This document shows positions 15,962-24,357 of a DNA stretch of 47,658 nt, in pieces. Location of the stretch: NCBI GenBank assembly GCA_028869385.1, contig JAGWSR010000069.1, positions 1 to 47,658 on the forward strand, written 5' to 3'. Origin of the DNA: a bacterium (lineage in GTDB: Bacteria; Vulcanimicrobiota; Vulcanimicrobiia; Vulcanimicrobiales; Vulcanimicrobiaceae). A program made the position numbers and the translations under genes. The notes beneath the pieces were generated by a model. It saw nothing but the letters and a program-made list of their open reading frames with translations, did not search any database and had not been told where the DNA came from. Each line of letters starts with the position of its first letter. The stretch's first letter is position 1.

Positions 15962-16728
15962 ACGTGCACCTGCATCTCCGCGAGCTCCTTCGCAAGCGAC
16001 AGATACGCCTGCGCGCCGCGACTCTTCACGTCGAATAGGATCACCGGCTTGCCGAACGACGGCGCTTCGGAGAGACGCACGTTGCGCGGAATCTGCGTCT
16101 TGAACATCTGTTGCGGGAAGAACTTCTCGAGTTCGTCGAGCACTTCCATCGCGAGACGCGTGCGTCCGTCGAACATCGTGACGAGCACGCCGCTGACGTG
16201 AAGCGTGGGATTGAGCGCTTCGCGCACGCGCCGAACGACGGCGGTGAGCTGCGAGAGACCTTCGAGTGCGTAGTATTCGGCCTGCACGGGAATCACGATC
16301 TCTTCGGCGGCGGTGAGCGCGTTGATCGTAAGCAATCCGAGTGACGGCGGGCAGTCGATCAGCACGTAATCGTAGCGTGCGGCGACCGGCACGACCGCTT
16401 GCCGCAAACGCGTCTCGCGCGAGAGCGCGGAGACGAGTTCGATCTCGGCGCCGGCGAGGTTGATCGTCGCGGGCACGAGCATGAGCGTTTCGAGTTCGGT
16501 CCGCTGCGCGACGTCGTCGATCGTCGCTTCCTGCATGAGGACGTTGTAGATATCGCGCTCCAGGTTTTGCTTTTCGACACCGAAGCCCGTCGTGGTGTTG
16601 CCTTGCGGATCGCTGTCGATGACGAGCACGCGATGCCCGTGCGACGCGAGCGCCGCGCCGAGATTCACGGCCGTCGTGCTCTTACCGACGCCGCCTTTTT
16701 GATTCACGAGGGCGATTATGCGACTCAA
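15958..16728 (-). CDS. parA: Chromosome-partitioning ATPase ParA (Soj)
   Basis: 256 aa from the TTG at 16728, which overlaps the cca stop (TTGA) and has GGAAG 6 nt upstream; this gives the typical N-terminus SRIIALVNQKGGVGKSTTAV. Deviant Walker A KGGVGKST, Walker A' region VLVIDSDPQGNTTTGFG and Walker B YVLIDCPPSLGLLT are intact. ParA dimers bind DNA nonspecifically with ATP and pull ParB-parS complexes. The frame extends 14 codons upstream, but that part would lie inside cca and adds nothing conserved. Coupled on both sides, so cca, parA and parB are made together. Confidence 0.97.
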   Translation of the reverse strand: MSRIIALVNQKGGVGKSTTAVNLGAALASHGHRVLVIDSDPQGNTTTGFGVEKQNLERDIYNVLMQEATIDDVAQRTELETLMLVPATINLAGAEIELVSALSRETRLRQAVVPVAARYDYVLIDCPPSLGLLTINALTAAEEIVIPVQAEYYALEGLSQLTAVVRRVREALNPTLHVSGVLVTMFDGRTRLAMEVLDELEKFFPQQMFKTQIPRNVRLSEAPSFGKPVILFDVKSRGAQAYLSLAKELAEMQVHV

Positions 16729-18146
16729 CCGTTGCTTCCAGTGCGCGAAGAGAGTGCGCTCGACGCGCACGTCATCTCGGCGAAAAAGTCGTCTAGTAGT
16801 GCGAGGAGCGTCTCGCGCGAGTTACGCTCGGGCGCGTCCGTGACCTGCTCCAAGAGCCAGGCCAACGCGCGCCCCACACGTGCGTCGCCACGAAAGTTTG
16901 GCGCGACGATCTCGCGCCGCACCATGGCCTCGATCACCTCGCCGCCTCCGATCGCAAGGTCGGCAACCGAGAAGGCGGGCTGCCGCGCGACCTCGGCCCA
17001 CACGCGCGCCTCGAAGCGCTCGTTGGAGTCGTCGCGCTTGGTTAACCCAGAGCCCGCGATGTCTGCCAAGCGCAACGCGAACTGGCGGTCGAGCCGCTCG
17101 GGGCCGATGCGCCGCACGAACCGCCGCACCGCGGCGTCGGTGAGTCCCGGATCCTGGTTATACATGTGGTGCCGCACGAGATGTTCGACCGTCTGCACGG
17201 CGTCGGTCGGAAAGCGCAGGCGTGAGAGCATCTCGCGCGCCATCTCGGCCCCAACGAGTTCGTGCCGATAGAAGTGCGGGCCGTCCTTCGTGCGCGGCTT
17301 TCCGACATCGTGCAGCAGCGCCGCTATACGGAGGATGGGATCGCCGGTAGGCGTGGCGTCGAGCGTGTGCAGGTTGTGCTCCCAGACGTCGTAGGCGTGC
17401 CACTCGTTCTGTTCGACCCCGACGCCCTCGAGCAACTCCGGCCAGACGTAGCGCAGCACACCCGTCTCGGCGAGAATACGCAGCCCGATCGAGGGCTGAG
17501 GAGCCTGTCCGAAGAGCTTCAGGAACTCATCGTAGATGCGTTCGGCCGAGACCGTCGCCACGAGCGGGGCCGCCGCGACCATCGCGTCGCGCGTCGCATC
17601 GGTCAGGTGATAGCCAAAGCGCGCCGCGAATTGCGCGGCACGCAGCATCCGCAGCGGATCTTCGTCGAAGCTCCGGGGCGTGAGGATATCGATGCGGCGA
17701 GCCCGGATATCGGCCTCACCGCCATAGGGATCGACGAGATCTCCGCTCGGAAGCGCACGCGCGATCATATTCATACGGAAATCACGCCGAGCGAGGTCAT
17801 CCGCTAGGGAGACCTCGGGCCCCGACTGCACCGAAAAGTCGCGGTGGCCATGCCCGGTCGATCGCTCGCGGCGCGGCAATGCCACATCGACCGTCGTGCC
17901 GTCGCGCGTCACCTTGAGCACGGCGAAGGCCACCCCGACGAGATCGACGCGCCCAACCTGCCCGAGCCGCGCCTGCAAATCGTCGAGGGCGACGCCGGTC
18001 ACGACGTAATCGAGGTCTTTAACGGGAATCTCGACGCCCTCGAGCGCACCACGCAGCTCATCACGCACGCGACCGCCGACCGCATAGAGCGATCCGGCCG
18101 GCAACGCCGCCGCCAGCAGCGCATCGAAGGGGTGAGGCTGATACAT
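16725..18146 (-). CDS. cca: CCA-adding / poly(A) polymerase-type tRNA nucleotidyltransferase with HD domain
   Basis: 473 aa. N-terminal nucleotidyltransferase domain with YAVGGRVRDEL and the metal-binding KDLDYVV; then RRDFRMNMIAR and DPYGGEADIRARRI, the template-arm region PRSFDEDPLRMLRAAQFAARF, and a helical tRNA-binding part. A C-terminal HD domain follows (RIAALLHDVGKPRT, HELVGAEMAREML, VRHHMY). The family repairs or adds the 3' CCA of tRNAs; it could instead be a poly(A) polymerase, which sequence alone cannot exclude. First gene of the par-thi operon. An extended -10 (TGGTACGAT) ends 9 nt before the ATG, so the mRNA may be almost leaderless. Confidence 0.92.
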   Translation of the reverse strand: MYQPHPFDALLAAALPAGSLYAVGGRVRDELRGALEGVEIPVKDLDYVVTGVALDDLQARLGQVGRVDLVGVAFAVLKVTRDGTTVDVALPRRERSTGHGHRDFSVQSGPEVSLADDLARRDFRMNMIARALPSGDLVDPYGGEADIRARRIDILTPRSFDEDPLRMLRAAQFAARFGYHLTDATRDAMVAAAPLVATVSAERIYDEFLKLFGQAPQPSIGLRILAETGVLRYVWPELLEGVGVEQNEWHAYDVWEHNLHTLDATPTGDPILRIAALLHDVGKPRTKDGPHFYRHELVGAEMAREMLSRLRFPTDAVQTVEHLVRHHMYNQDPGLTDAAVRRFVRRIGPERLDRQFALRLADIAGSGLTKRDDSNERFEARVWAEVARQPAFSVADLAIGGGEVIEAMVRREIVAPNFRGDARVGRALAWLLEQVTDAPERNSRETLLALLDDFFAEMTCASSALSSRTGSNG

Positions 18147-18155
18147 CAGACCCCT

Positions 18156-18164
18156 ATCGTACCA
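18156..18164 (-). promoter_or_regulatory. Extended -10 promoter element of the cca-par-thi operon
   Basis: On the minus strand TGGTACGAT ends 9 nt before the cca ATG, exactly as in the trpS leader promoter. No good -35 is visible at 17-18 bp. The predicted start is within about 4 nt of the ATG. Confidence 0.5.
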
Positions 18165-18190
18165 GCCCTGTCACCCGCCCTCACGCCCAC

Positions 18191-18467
18191 GCGTCACCCC
18201 GAGCCCGTCGAAGGGCCGCCGCCCACATACACGTGTGTCACCCTGAGCGCGTCGAAGGCCCACCGCCCACACACACGTGTCACCCTGAGCCCGTCGAAGG
18301 CCCACCGCCCACACATACGTGTCACCCTGAGCCCGTCGAAGGGCCGCCGCACACACACACGTGTCACCCTGAGCCCGTCGAAGGGCCACCGCACACACAC
18401 GTGTCACCCTGAGCGCGTCGAAGGGCCACCGCACACACACGTGTCACCCTGAGCGCGTCGAAGGGCC
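18191..18467 (+). repeat. Tandem array of seven dispersed-repeat units, 40-44 bp period
   Basis: Seven head-to-tail copies of a 27-bp core (GTGTCACCCTGAGC, then C or G, then CGTCGAAGG with C/G ends) start near 18191, 18235, 18277, 18319, 18361, 18401 and 18441. They are separated by CA-rich spacers (ccaccgcacacacac). The array lies just upstream of the cca promoter. A single inverted copy lies at 18538-18562. Frames read through the array give low-complexity peptide only. The remaining bases to 18686 hold the parS-like site and otherwise nothing I can name. Confidence 0.9.
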
Positions 18468-18506
18468 GCCGCGGTCAATGCGCGCGTGCCAAAGCGCTGC
18501 TCGCGC

Positions 18507-18522
18507 TGTTTAACGTGAAACA
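18507..18522. other. parS-like ParB-binding site 1
   Basis: TGTTTAACGTGAAACA differs from the widely conserved bacterial parS 16-mer TGTTTCACGTGAAACA at one position. It lies 2.5 kb from parB in a gene-free zone near the origin, which fits a centromere site. Confidence 0.8.
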
Positions 18523-18537
18523 TTGTTAGGCCGCCCG

Positions 18538-18562
18538 CCCTTCGACAGGCTCAGGGTGACAC
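18538..18562 (-). repeat. Single inverted dispersed-repeat unit
   Basis: CCCTTCGACAGGCTC followed by AGGGTGACAC, the reverse complement of the array core at 18191-18467, sits just beyond the parS-like site. Confidence 0.85.
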
Positions 18563-18686
18563 GGGGAGGACAAGGGCGACACGAGGCTAGGCACGGTAAT
18601 ACCCATTTGGCCCTTGGCGCGCGGGACGTATGGATCAGACCAAGCAAGAGGCTGATTCCCGATGCTGGCGGAAACGAGCCTGAACC

Positions 18687-19382
18687 ATGAAAATCGGCTT
18701 GAGCTACGACGAGGGCACGCCGAAATATCGCCTCTACACAGGGGCCCTGATCGCCGCTGCGGAGCGCGCGAATATAGATGCTACGCCGCTTTGGCTCGCC
18801 GGAGCGGGTCAAGCGCTCGATGAGACCGCCCTCCAGACGATCGACGGCCTCATCCTGACCGGCGGCGCGGACGTCGAGCCCAGCCGCTACGGCCGAACCG
18901 ATGCCGAAGGCCTCTGCACCATCTCTCCCGGCCGAGACGACGTCGAGCTGAGGATTCTCAAGCGCGCCATCGCCCGCCGTCTTCCGATTCTCGCGATCTG
19001 CCGCGGCATGCAGCTGCTGAACGTGCTCCAAGGCGGATCGCTCATACCCGACCTCGCGACACGGAGCGCACACCAACTTCCCGACGAGCAACGACATCCC
19101 GTGAACGTTGACGCAGACTCCGCCCTGGCGATCCTGGTGGGGACCCTGACCGGCGACGTTACTTCGTCTCACCACCAGGCAGTAGATCGCCTCGGCGAGG
19201 ATCTCCGGGTCTCCGCTCGACACGCGGACGGCACCGTCGAGAGCATCGAATGGACGCAACCGATGCGCAAGCCGTGGCTTGCAGCGGTCCAATGGCATCC
19301 CGAACGCATGGGACCCGACGAGCCCCTCGCCGGCCCCATCTATAAAGCATTTCTCCAAGCCGTCGCAGCCTCGCACGGCTAA
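18687..19382 (+). CDS. Class I glutamine-amidotransferase-like hydrolase (peptidase C26, PuuD type)
   Basis: 231 aa. The fold and catalytic triad of the gamma-glutamyl-gamma-aminobutyrate hydrolase family are visible: LILTGGADVEPSRYG, LAICRGMQLLNVLQGG (nucleophile cysteine), TSSHHQAVDRLG, and VQWHPERMG (His and Glu of the triad). The family removes glutamate from gamma-glutamyl compounds, for example in putrescine breakdown; the actual substrate here is not known. It stands alone between two repeat blocks and two parS-like sites, so it is probably an insertion into the par-rsmG junction. The ATG has only a weak GAAACGAG upstream, and I could not define the promoter. It is convergent with rsmG. 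Confidence 0.88.
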   Translation: MKIGLSYDEGTPKYRLYTGALIAAAERANIDATPLWLAGAGQALDETALQTIDGLILTGGADVEPSRYGRTDAEGLCTISPGRDDVELRILKRAIARRLPILAICRGMQLLNVLQGGSLIPDLATRSAHQLPDEQRHPVNVDADSALAILVGTLTGDVTSSHHQAVDRLGEDLRVSARHADGTVESIEWTQPMRKPWLAAVQWHPERMGPDEPLAGPIYKAFLQAVAASHG

Positions 19383-19420
19383 CGCCTCGCTCACCACTAA
19401 CCCGTCGAAAGCCCCCATAT

Positions 19421-19556
19421 GTGTCACCCTGAGCTTGTCGAAGGGCTGAGCTTGTCGAAGGGCTGGACCTGTCATAGGGCCGCCACGCCCCCATGTGTGT
19501 CACCCTGAGCTTGTCGAAGGGCTGAGCTTGTCGAAGGGCTGAGCCTGTCGTAGGGC
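19421..19556 (+). repeat. Dispersed-repeat cluster, direct orientation
   Basis: Two full units (GTGTCACCCTGAGCTTG + TCGAAGGGCT) at 19421 and 19497, each followed by one or two truncated copies of the right half (GAGCTTGTCGAAGGGCT). The truncated copies at 19447, 19523 and 19541 have a period of about 17-18 bp, showing local duplication of half-units. Confidence 0.88.
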
Positions 19557-19579
19557 TGAGCTGCTGCACAACAAGCGCC

Positions 19580-19595
19580 CGTTTCACGTGAAACG
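19580..19595. other. parS-like ParB-binding site 2
   Basis: CGTTTCACGTGAAACG is a perfect 16-bp palindrome that matches the conserved parS core GTTTCACGTGAAAC in full and differs from the 16-mer only in the two outer bases. It lies 1.07 kb from site 1, between repeat blocks. Confidence 0.85.
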
Positions 19596-19634
19596 CGAAC
19601 GAAGGCTCCTGAGCAATCGCATCGGCATCCAACC

Positions 19635-19872
19635 GTGTCACCCTGAGCCTGTCGAAGGGTGAGCTTGTCGAAGGGGATGGACGCGGAATACGCGGGCGGC
19701 CCTTCGACAGGCTCAGGGTGACACATGGGGGTGGCGCGGCGCGGCGGCCCTTCGACAGGCTCAGGGTGACACGCGCGAAGGCGGGGGCGCGGTGGGCGGC
19801 CCTTCGACAGGCTCAGGGTGACACACGGGGGTGGCGGGGTGGGCGGCCCTTCGACAGGCTCAGGGTGACACG
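19635..19872. repeat. Inverted dispersed-repeat block with higher-order duplication
   Basis: One direct unit (19635-19659, plus a half-unit to 19676) faces four inverted units at about 19698, 19747, 19798 and 19845. The first pair forms a perfect 25-bp inverted repeat over a spacer of about 40 bp. Spacers between the inverted units alternate (gggggtggcg type, gcgcgaaggcggggg type), so the right side is a 98-bp two-unit duplication. It lies between the convergent ends of the C26 hydrolase and rsmG and could form strong hairpins that act as terminators. Confidence 0.85.
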
Positions 19873-19895
19873 CGCGAAGGCGGGGGCGGGTGGGG

Positions 19896-20576
19896 TTAGA
19901 GGCAGAGGGGGCGTTTTTCGGGGATGCCGATTCGGCGGGGGAAGCGGTTTTGCGTCGGGGCGACCTTGCGAACGAAGATCACGCGGCGCTCGCCGTCGAG
20001 CGGTTCCTCGCGCTCCACTTCGGCTCCGAGCATGAGCGCGGCATCGGCTAGCGCGTTGCGCTCGCGGTCGTCCATTGTGCCCCGTTGCATTACGGCGACG
20101 CCGCCGATCGCTAGGAACGGGAGCAGCAGCTCCGCCACGGTCGGCGCGCTCGAAACCGCGCGCGCCGTTCCGGTCGTGAACGCGCCGCGCAGGCGCGCCT
20201 CGTGGGCCGCCACTTCGGCACGTTCCGCGACGACCTCACCCCGCAGGTCGAATGCCGCGAGCATCTCGCCGAGGAAGCGCGCCTTCTTCACCGTCGTTTC
20301 GACCATCGTCACCGGCACGCCGGTCGCCAGGGCGAGCGGAATCGCCGGCAACCCACCCCCAGATCCGATGTCCACCAGTGAGTCCGAGACGTATGGCGCA
20401 ATGGTGAGGCTGTCGAGCAGGTGCGGCGCCAGCTCCGCGGCGCTCTTCGCGCCGGTGAGGTTGAAGCGCTGATTCGCCTCGAGCAGCAACGCGCCATAGC
20501 GAGCGACACGCTCGCGTACCGCACCCTCGACCCCGCCGGTCTCGAGCAGCGTTTGGAGCTCGTCGGTCGGAGTCAT
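19896..20576 (-). CDS. rsmG: 16S rRNA (guanine-N7) methyltransferase
   Basis: 226 aa. GidB family, which methylates N7 of G527 in 16S rRNA with SAM. Motifs: [20 protein letters not shown] (family N-terminal signature), [17 protein letters not shown] (SAM-binding motif I), [18 protein letters not shown] (motif II) and [15 protein letters not shown]. The ATG overlaps the mnmG stop (ATGA), the common mnmG-rsmG coupling. The C-terminal 20 residues ([17 protein letters not shown]) are the usual ending of the family. It is the last gene of its operon and runs into the repeat block. Confidence 0.96.
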   Translation of the reverse strand: MTPTDELQTLLETGGVEGAVRERVARYGALLLEANQRFNLTGAKSAAELAPHLLDSLTIAPYVSDSLVDIGSGGGLPAIPLALATGVPVTMVETTVKKARFLGEMLAAFDLRGEVVAERAEVAAHEARLRGAFTTGTARAVSSAPTVAELLLPFLAIGGVAVMQRGTMDDRERNALADAALMLGAEVEREEPLDGERRVIFVRKVAPTQNRFPRRIGIPEKRPLCL

Positions 20577-22438
20577 GCGCTCGCCACGCTCCGCTCGCGA
20601 TGCACGTACAGACTCAAAATCGCCACGTCCGCCGGCGTTACGCCGGGGATCCGGCTCGCCGCTCCGAGTGTCGCGGGGCGCTGCGCGCTCAACTTCTCAC
20701 GTGCCTCCACCGATAATGCCGCAATCTCGGCATAGTCGAGCGCATCGGGAATGGTGACCCGCTCGCTCTTGGCGGCCTTCTCGATCGCGAGCTGCTGGCG
20801 ACGCACGTACCCTTCAAGTTTGATCTCGATGGCGACGCGCTCGCCGATCTCCGGTGAGAGCCGCGCGTCGAATCGATCGGCAATATCACCAAACTCTATC
20901 GACGGCCGCCGCAATGCGTCCGCAACGGTTGCGCCGGCGTCGAACTGCTGGCCGCCGATCGCCCCGGCGCCGACGCGGAGTTTCTCGGCCCGCGCGATCG
21001 CGCCGCGCAGCGTCGAGCGGCGCTCCTCGAACGCCGCCCACGTCGCGTCGTCCACCAGTCCCATCGCGCGACCGATCGGGGTCAAGCGCGTATCGGCGTT
21101 ATCGTGACGCAACACCACACGATGCTCGGCGCGCGAGGTGAGCATACGATACGGCTCGTCCACGCCTTTGGTGACGAGATCGTCGATCATCACGCCGATG
21201 TACGCGTCGCTGCGCGCGAGCCGCAGCGCCTCGCGGCCCTGCGCCGCACGCGCGGCATTGATTCCCGCGACGAGTCCCTGCGACGCGGCCTCTTCGTATC
21301 CCGACGTTCCGTTCAACTGTCCGCAATGATAGAGTCCGGCGACGCGATGCGTCTCGAGCGTGTCGCGCAATTCGGTCGGCGGAACCATGTCGTACTCCAC
21401 CGCGTATCCCGCGCGCAGCATCACGCACGATTCCAAACCCGGTAACGTGTGCAGCATCTCGAGTTGCACTTCCGCCGGCAACGACGTCGAAAACCCGCCG
21501 ACGTAGAGCGTCGGCTCGTCCCATCCTTCGGGCTCGATAAAGAGTTGATGCGATGGATTGTGCGCGAACTTGATGACCTTATCTTCGATCGAGGGACAGT
21601 AGCGCGGGCCGATGCCTTCGATCAAATCCAAGCCGTAGAGCGGCGAGCGATGCAGATTCGCGCGTACGAGCGCATGCGTGCGTTCGTTGGTCTCGGTGAT
21701 GTAGCACGGCACTTGCGGACCGCCGAAGCGTGCATCGCTGCGATACGAAAAGAGCAGCGGCACGTCGCTCGGCGGCTGCATCTGCATCGCATCGTACGCC
21801 ACGCTCGTGCGATCGATGCGCGGTGGCGTTCCGGTCTTCAATCGTCGCGTGGGAAATCCGAGCGCGCGCAGTGCGTGCGACAATCCGATCGCCGGAGCTT
21901 CGCCGTGCCGCCCTTCGGCCTGCACCACGTCACCGCGAAACGTTTTGCCGCCGAGAAACGTGCCGGTCGCGAGCACGACGCTTCGCGCGAAGTAGCGCGC
22001 GCCGTCCGCGCAGATGACGCCGCGCACCGAACCGGCCTCGACGACCAGTCCTTCGACGAGACCGCGCACGATGGTCAGGCCCGGCTGCGCGCGCAGCACC
22101 TCGATCGCGAGTCGCGCGTACGACGGCTTGTCCATCTGCTGACGCAGCGCGCGCACCGCCGGCCCCTTCGACTCGTTGAGGAAGCGCGCGTGGAGGCTGC
22201 ACCGATCGGCGAGCACGCCCATCGCGCCGCCGAGCGCATCGATCTCGCGCACGAGCTGCCCTTTTGCGCTGCCGCCGATCGACGGATTGCAGGGCAGCGT
22301 GCAGATCTTCTCCGGCTCGCCGGTCACGAGCAGCGTCGGCACGCCGAGGCGCGCCGCGGCCAGGGCGGCTTCCACCCCGGCATGACCTCCCCCGACGACG
22401 ATCACTCCCGCGTCGTCGCTGCGCAGCGCGTCCTTCAC
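20573..22438 (-). CDS. mnmG: tRNA uridine 5-carboxymethylaminomethyl modification enzyme, FAD subunit
   Basis: 621 aa, full length. With MnmE it installs the cmnm5 group at U34 of certain tRNAs. Visible: the FAD-binding [20 protein letters not shown], the family signature [20 protein letters not shown], the region [19 protein letters not shown], and the second signature [20 protein letters not shown]. The C-terminal helical domain that binds MnmE is present. GTG start at 22438 with only a weak GGGTC upstream. Separated from mnmE by the hdeD-like gene. Coupled to rsmG downstream. Confidence 0.97.
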   Translation of the reverse strand: MKDALRSDDAGVIVVGGGHAGVEAALAAARLGVPTLLVTGEPEKICTLPCNPSIGGSAKGQLVREIDALGGAMGVLADRCSLHARFLNESKGPAVRALRQQMDKPSYARLAIEVLRAQPGLTIVRGLVEGLVVEAGSVRGVICADGARYFARSVVLATGTFLGGKTFRGDVVQAEGRHGEAPAIGLSHALRALGFPTRRLKTGTPPRIDRTSVAYDAMQMQPPSDVPLLFSYRSDARFGGPQVPCYITETNERTHALVRANLHRSPLYGLDLIEGIGPRYCPSIEDKVIKFAHNPSHQLFIEPEGWDEPTLYVGGFSTSLPAEVQLEMLHTLPGLESCVMLRAGYAVEYDMVPPTELRDTLETHRVAGLYHCGQLNGTSGYEEAASQGLVAGINAARAAQGREALRLARSDAYIGVMIDDLVTKGVDEPYRMLTSRAEHRVVLRHDNADTRLTPIGRAMGLVDDATWAAFEERRSTLRGAIARAEKLRVGAGAIGGQQFDAGATVADALRRPSIEFGDIADRFDARLSPEIGERVAIEIKLEGYVRRQQLAIEKAAKSERVTIPDALDYAEIAALSVEAREKLSAQRPATLGAASRIPGVTPADVAILSLYVHRERSVASA

Positions 22439-22469
22439 GACCCGTAACTATAGCACAGGCCGCGGCGTG

Positions 22470-23006
22470 CTAGTGCGCGTGTTGGCGCAGACGCAGGCCG
22501 AAGCCGATGAGGACGACGCCAAAGACGATCGCGTAGGCGCCGATGAGATAGATGACCGTCACCGCGCCCGCCAGCGGAAACGCCACCATCAGCGCGCCGA
22601 AGACGATTGAGGCGATGCCGCCGAGCAGCAGCAGCCAGTCGTTCGGGAGCACCTTGCGCAGCTGAATCGCCGCCACGATCTCGAGGATGCCGGTCAGCAC
22701 CGCCCAGGCGGCGATGGTCAGGAAGAGCGCCGACGCCGTCAGACGCAGGTCGAAATACGTGACCGCCGCGATCGCGATGCCCACCACGCCCTCGAGCGCG
22801 AGCGCCATCCATCGCTCGTGCGACTCGACCGCGCGTACCGCGGCAACGAGCGCGAAGATGCCGTCGACGAGGGCATACGCGCCGAAGAGGATCACGAGCG
22901 CGATGCCCGCCGCCCCCGGCCAGAAGAGCGCGCAGAGACCGAAGACGAGCGCCGCGATTCCGCGCAGCAAGATCGCCCACCAGTTGCGGGCCAGAGCGTG
23001 AAGCAT
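22470..23006 (-). CDS. HdeD-family (DUF308) membrane protein
   Basis: 178 aa with six hydrophobic helices in three related pairs: GIAALVFGLCALFWPG, ALVILFGAYALVDGIFAL, ALALEGVVGIAIAAVTYF, ALFLTIAAWAVLTGILEIVA, LLLLGGIASIVFGALMV and VIYLIGAYAIVFGVVLIGFG. The recurrent 'WP...A' and 'GAYAxVxGxxxL' patterns are those of HdeD, an inner-membrane protein linked to acid resistance in E. coli, though most members are uncharacterised. AGGGGA lies 5 nt before the ATG. It begins 7 nt after mnmE and ends 31 nt before mnmG, an unusual gene between two partners of one enzyme complex. Confidence 0.9.
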   Translation of the reverse strand: MLHALARNWWAILLRGIAALVFGLCALFWPGAAGIALVILFGAYALVDGIFALVAAVRAVESHERWMALALEGVVGIAIAAVTYFDLRLTASALFLTIAAWAVLTGILEIVAAIQLRKVLPNDWLLLLGGIASIVFGALMVAFPLAGAVTVIYLIGAYAIVFGVVLIGFGLRLRQHAH

Positions 23007-23013
23007 TGGTCCC

Positions 23014-24357
23014 CTACTTTCCGATGCAGAAGCGCGCGAAGACGCCCGTGACGACCTCCTCGGCAGCGATATCTCCGCTCACATGCCCGAGCGCGGCAAA
23101 CGCGTCCTGCAAGTCGCCCACGATCAAATCCGTCGGTTGACCGCCCGCCAGCGTCGCGCGCGCCTGTTCGAGCGCGGCCAGCGCGGCGTTCACCGCGTCG
23201 AACTCGCGCAGGCTCGCGAGATGGGGGCGCTCGAGGTCGGGAACCTCGCCGCCCCATCCGATTCGAGCGACCGCGGCGCGCAGCGACCGCAGCGTCTCCG
23301 CATCGCGGACCGAGCCGCACACCGCGCCGGAGATCGCCGCGGCGCGCGCGCCGACGTCACCGAGATCGCCCTTATTAAAGAAGACGACGCGCTCGCGCCC
23401 GGCGGTCTCGGCGAGCAGCGCGCGGGCATCCGCGCAGAGGTCGCGCGAGCCGTCGAGCACCACGAGCGCCACGCGCGCACTCGCGAGCGCGCGATGCGTG
23501 CGCTCGATCCCCGCGGCCTCGAGCCGATCCGCATGCTCGCGAATGCCGGCCGTATCCACCAGTCGCACGCGCACGCCGTCGATCGAGATCGTCTCCTCGA
23601 TCGTATCGCGCGTCGTACCGGCGATCTCGCTCACGAGCGCACGTTCGTCGCCGAGCAACGCATTGAGCAACGACGACTTGCCCGCGTTCGGCGGGCCGAC
23701 GATCGCGACCGTGACGCCCTCGCGCACGAGCCGCCCCACTTCGCCATCGCGCCGCAACGCATCCAACGCCTCGCACACGCGCTGCAGAACGGCCGCGATA
23801 CGCGCGCGATCCGGTTCGGGCACCTCCTCGGGAAAATCGATCGCGCCGCTGCACTCCTCGACGATCGCGGTGATCTCGGCACGCAACTCGCGAACGCGCG
23901 CGGCGAGGCCGCCGCCGAGATTCGCGAGCGCGGCACGGGCCGCGGAGCGCGTCTCCGCGTCGATCAAATCCGCCACCGCCGCGGCGGCATGCAGATCCAT
24001 CTTGCCGTTGAGGAACGCGCGGCGCGTGAACTCACCGGGATCGGCGAGGCGCGCGCCCAACGCGAGCAGCGCGCGCAGCACCTCGCGCGCGACGACGGGC
24101 GAGCCGTGCACGTGCAGTTCGAGCGTATCTTCGCCGGTGTAACTGTGCGGCGCGGGCGCGAAGATCGCGATCGCGTCGTCGAGCGCATCGCCGCGTTCGT
24201 CCACGATGCGCGCGTGGTGCGCGCGATGCGCGTGCAATCGCACGTTCGGCACCATGCGCGATGCGAGATCGCGCACGCCCGGTCCGCTCGCGCGCACGAT
24301 CGCGATCGCGCCGCGACCCGGAGGCGTCGCGATCGCGGCGATCGTGTCGGCGTTCAT
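23014..24357 (-). CDS. mnmE: tRNA modification GTPase
   Basis: 447 aa. N-terminal formyl-THF-binding domain (IAAIATPPGRGAIAIVRASG, GEDTLELHVHGSPVVAREVL, REFTRRAFLNGKMDLHAA-type stretch reading GEFTRRAFLNGKMDLHAA), a helical domain, and a G domain with G1 GPPNAGKSS, the switch GTTRDTIEE, G3 DTAG and G4 NKGD. The last residues CIGK are the catalytic-cysteine tail typical of MnmE. It works with MnmG on U34 of tRNAs. The ATG overlaps the stop of the solute-binding gene (ATGA). Confidence 0.97.
   Translation of the reverse strand: MNADTIAAIATPPGRGAIAIVRASGPGVRDLASRMVPNVRLHAHRAHHARIVDERGDALDDAIAIFAPAPHSYTGEDTLELHVHGSPVVAREVLRALLALGARLADPGEFTRRAFLNGKMDLHAAAAVADLIDAETRSAARAALANLGGGLAARVRELRAEITAIVEECSGAIDFPEEVPEPDRARIAAVLQRVCEALDALRRDGEVGRLVREGVTVAIVGPPNAGKSSLLNALLGDERALVSEIAGTTRDTIEETISIDGVRVRLVDTAGIREHADRLEAAGIERTHRALASARVALVVLDGSRDLCADARALLAETAGRERVVFFNKGDLGDVGARAAAISGAVCGSVRDAETLRSLRAAVARIGWGGEVPDLERPHLASLREFDAVNAALAALEQARATLAGGQPTDLIVGDLQDAFAALGHVSGDIAAEEVVTGVFARFCIGK

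Noticed and set aside
17844-18452. Plus-strand frame reading VTLSPSK-type repeats over the 18.2-kb array
   Set aside because: Peptide is only the translation of the tandem DNA repeat fused to the antisense of cca; no start signal.
18191-18467. CRISPR array
   Set aside because: Regular repeats of 27 bp with 13-17-bp spacers, but the spacers are near-identical CA-rich sequence and the core is the dispersed repeat; no cas genes.
18563-18686. Riboswitch or promoter upstream of the C26 hydrolase
   Set aside because: TTGGCC-16-TATGGA is a poor match and I recognise no riboswitch core; left unassigned.
18510-19475. Minus-strand frame opposite the C26 hydrolase
   Set aside because: Begins in repeat-derived peptide (FDKLRVT) and runs antisense to a gene with an intact catalytic triad.
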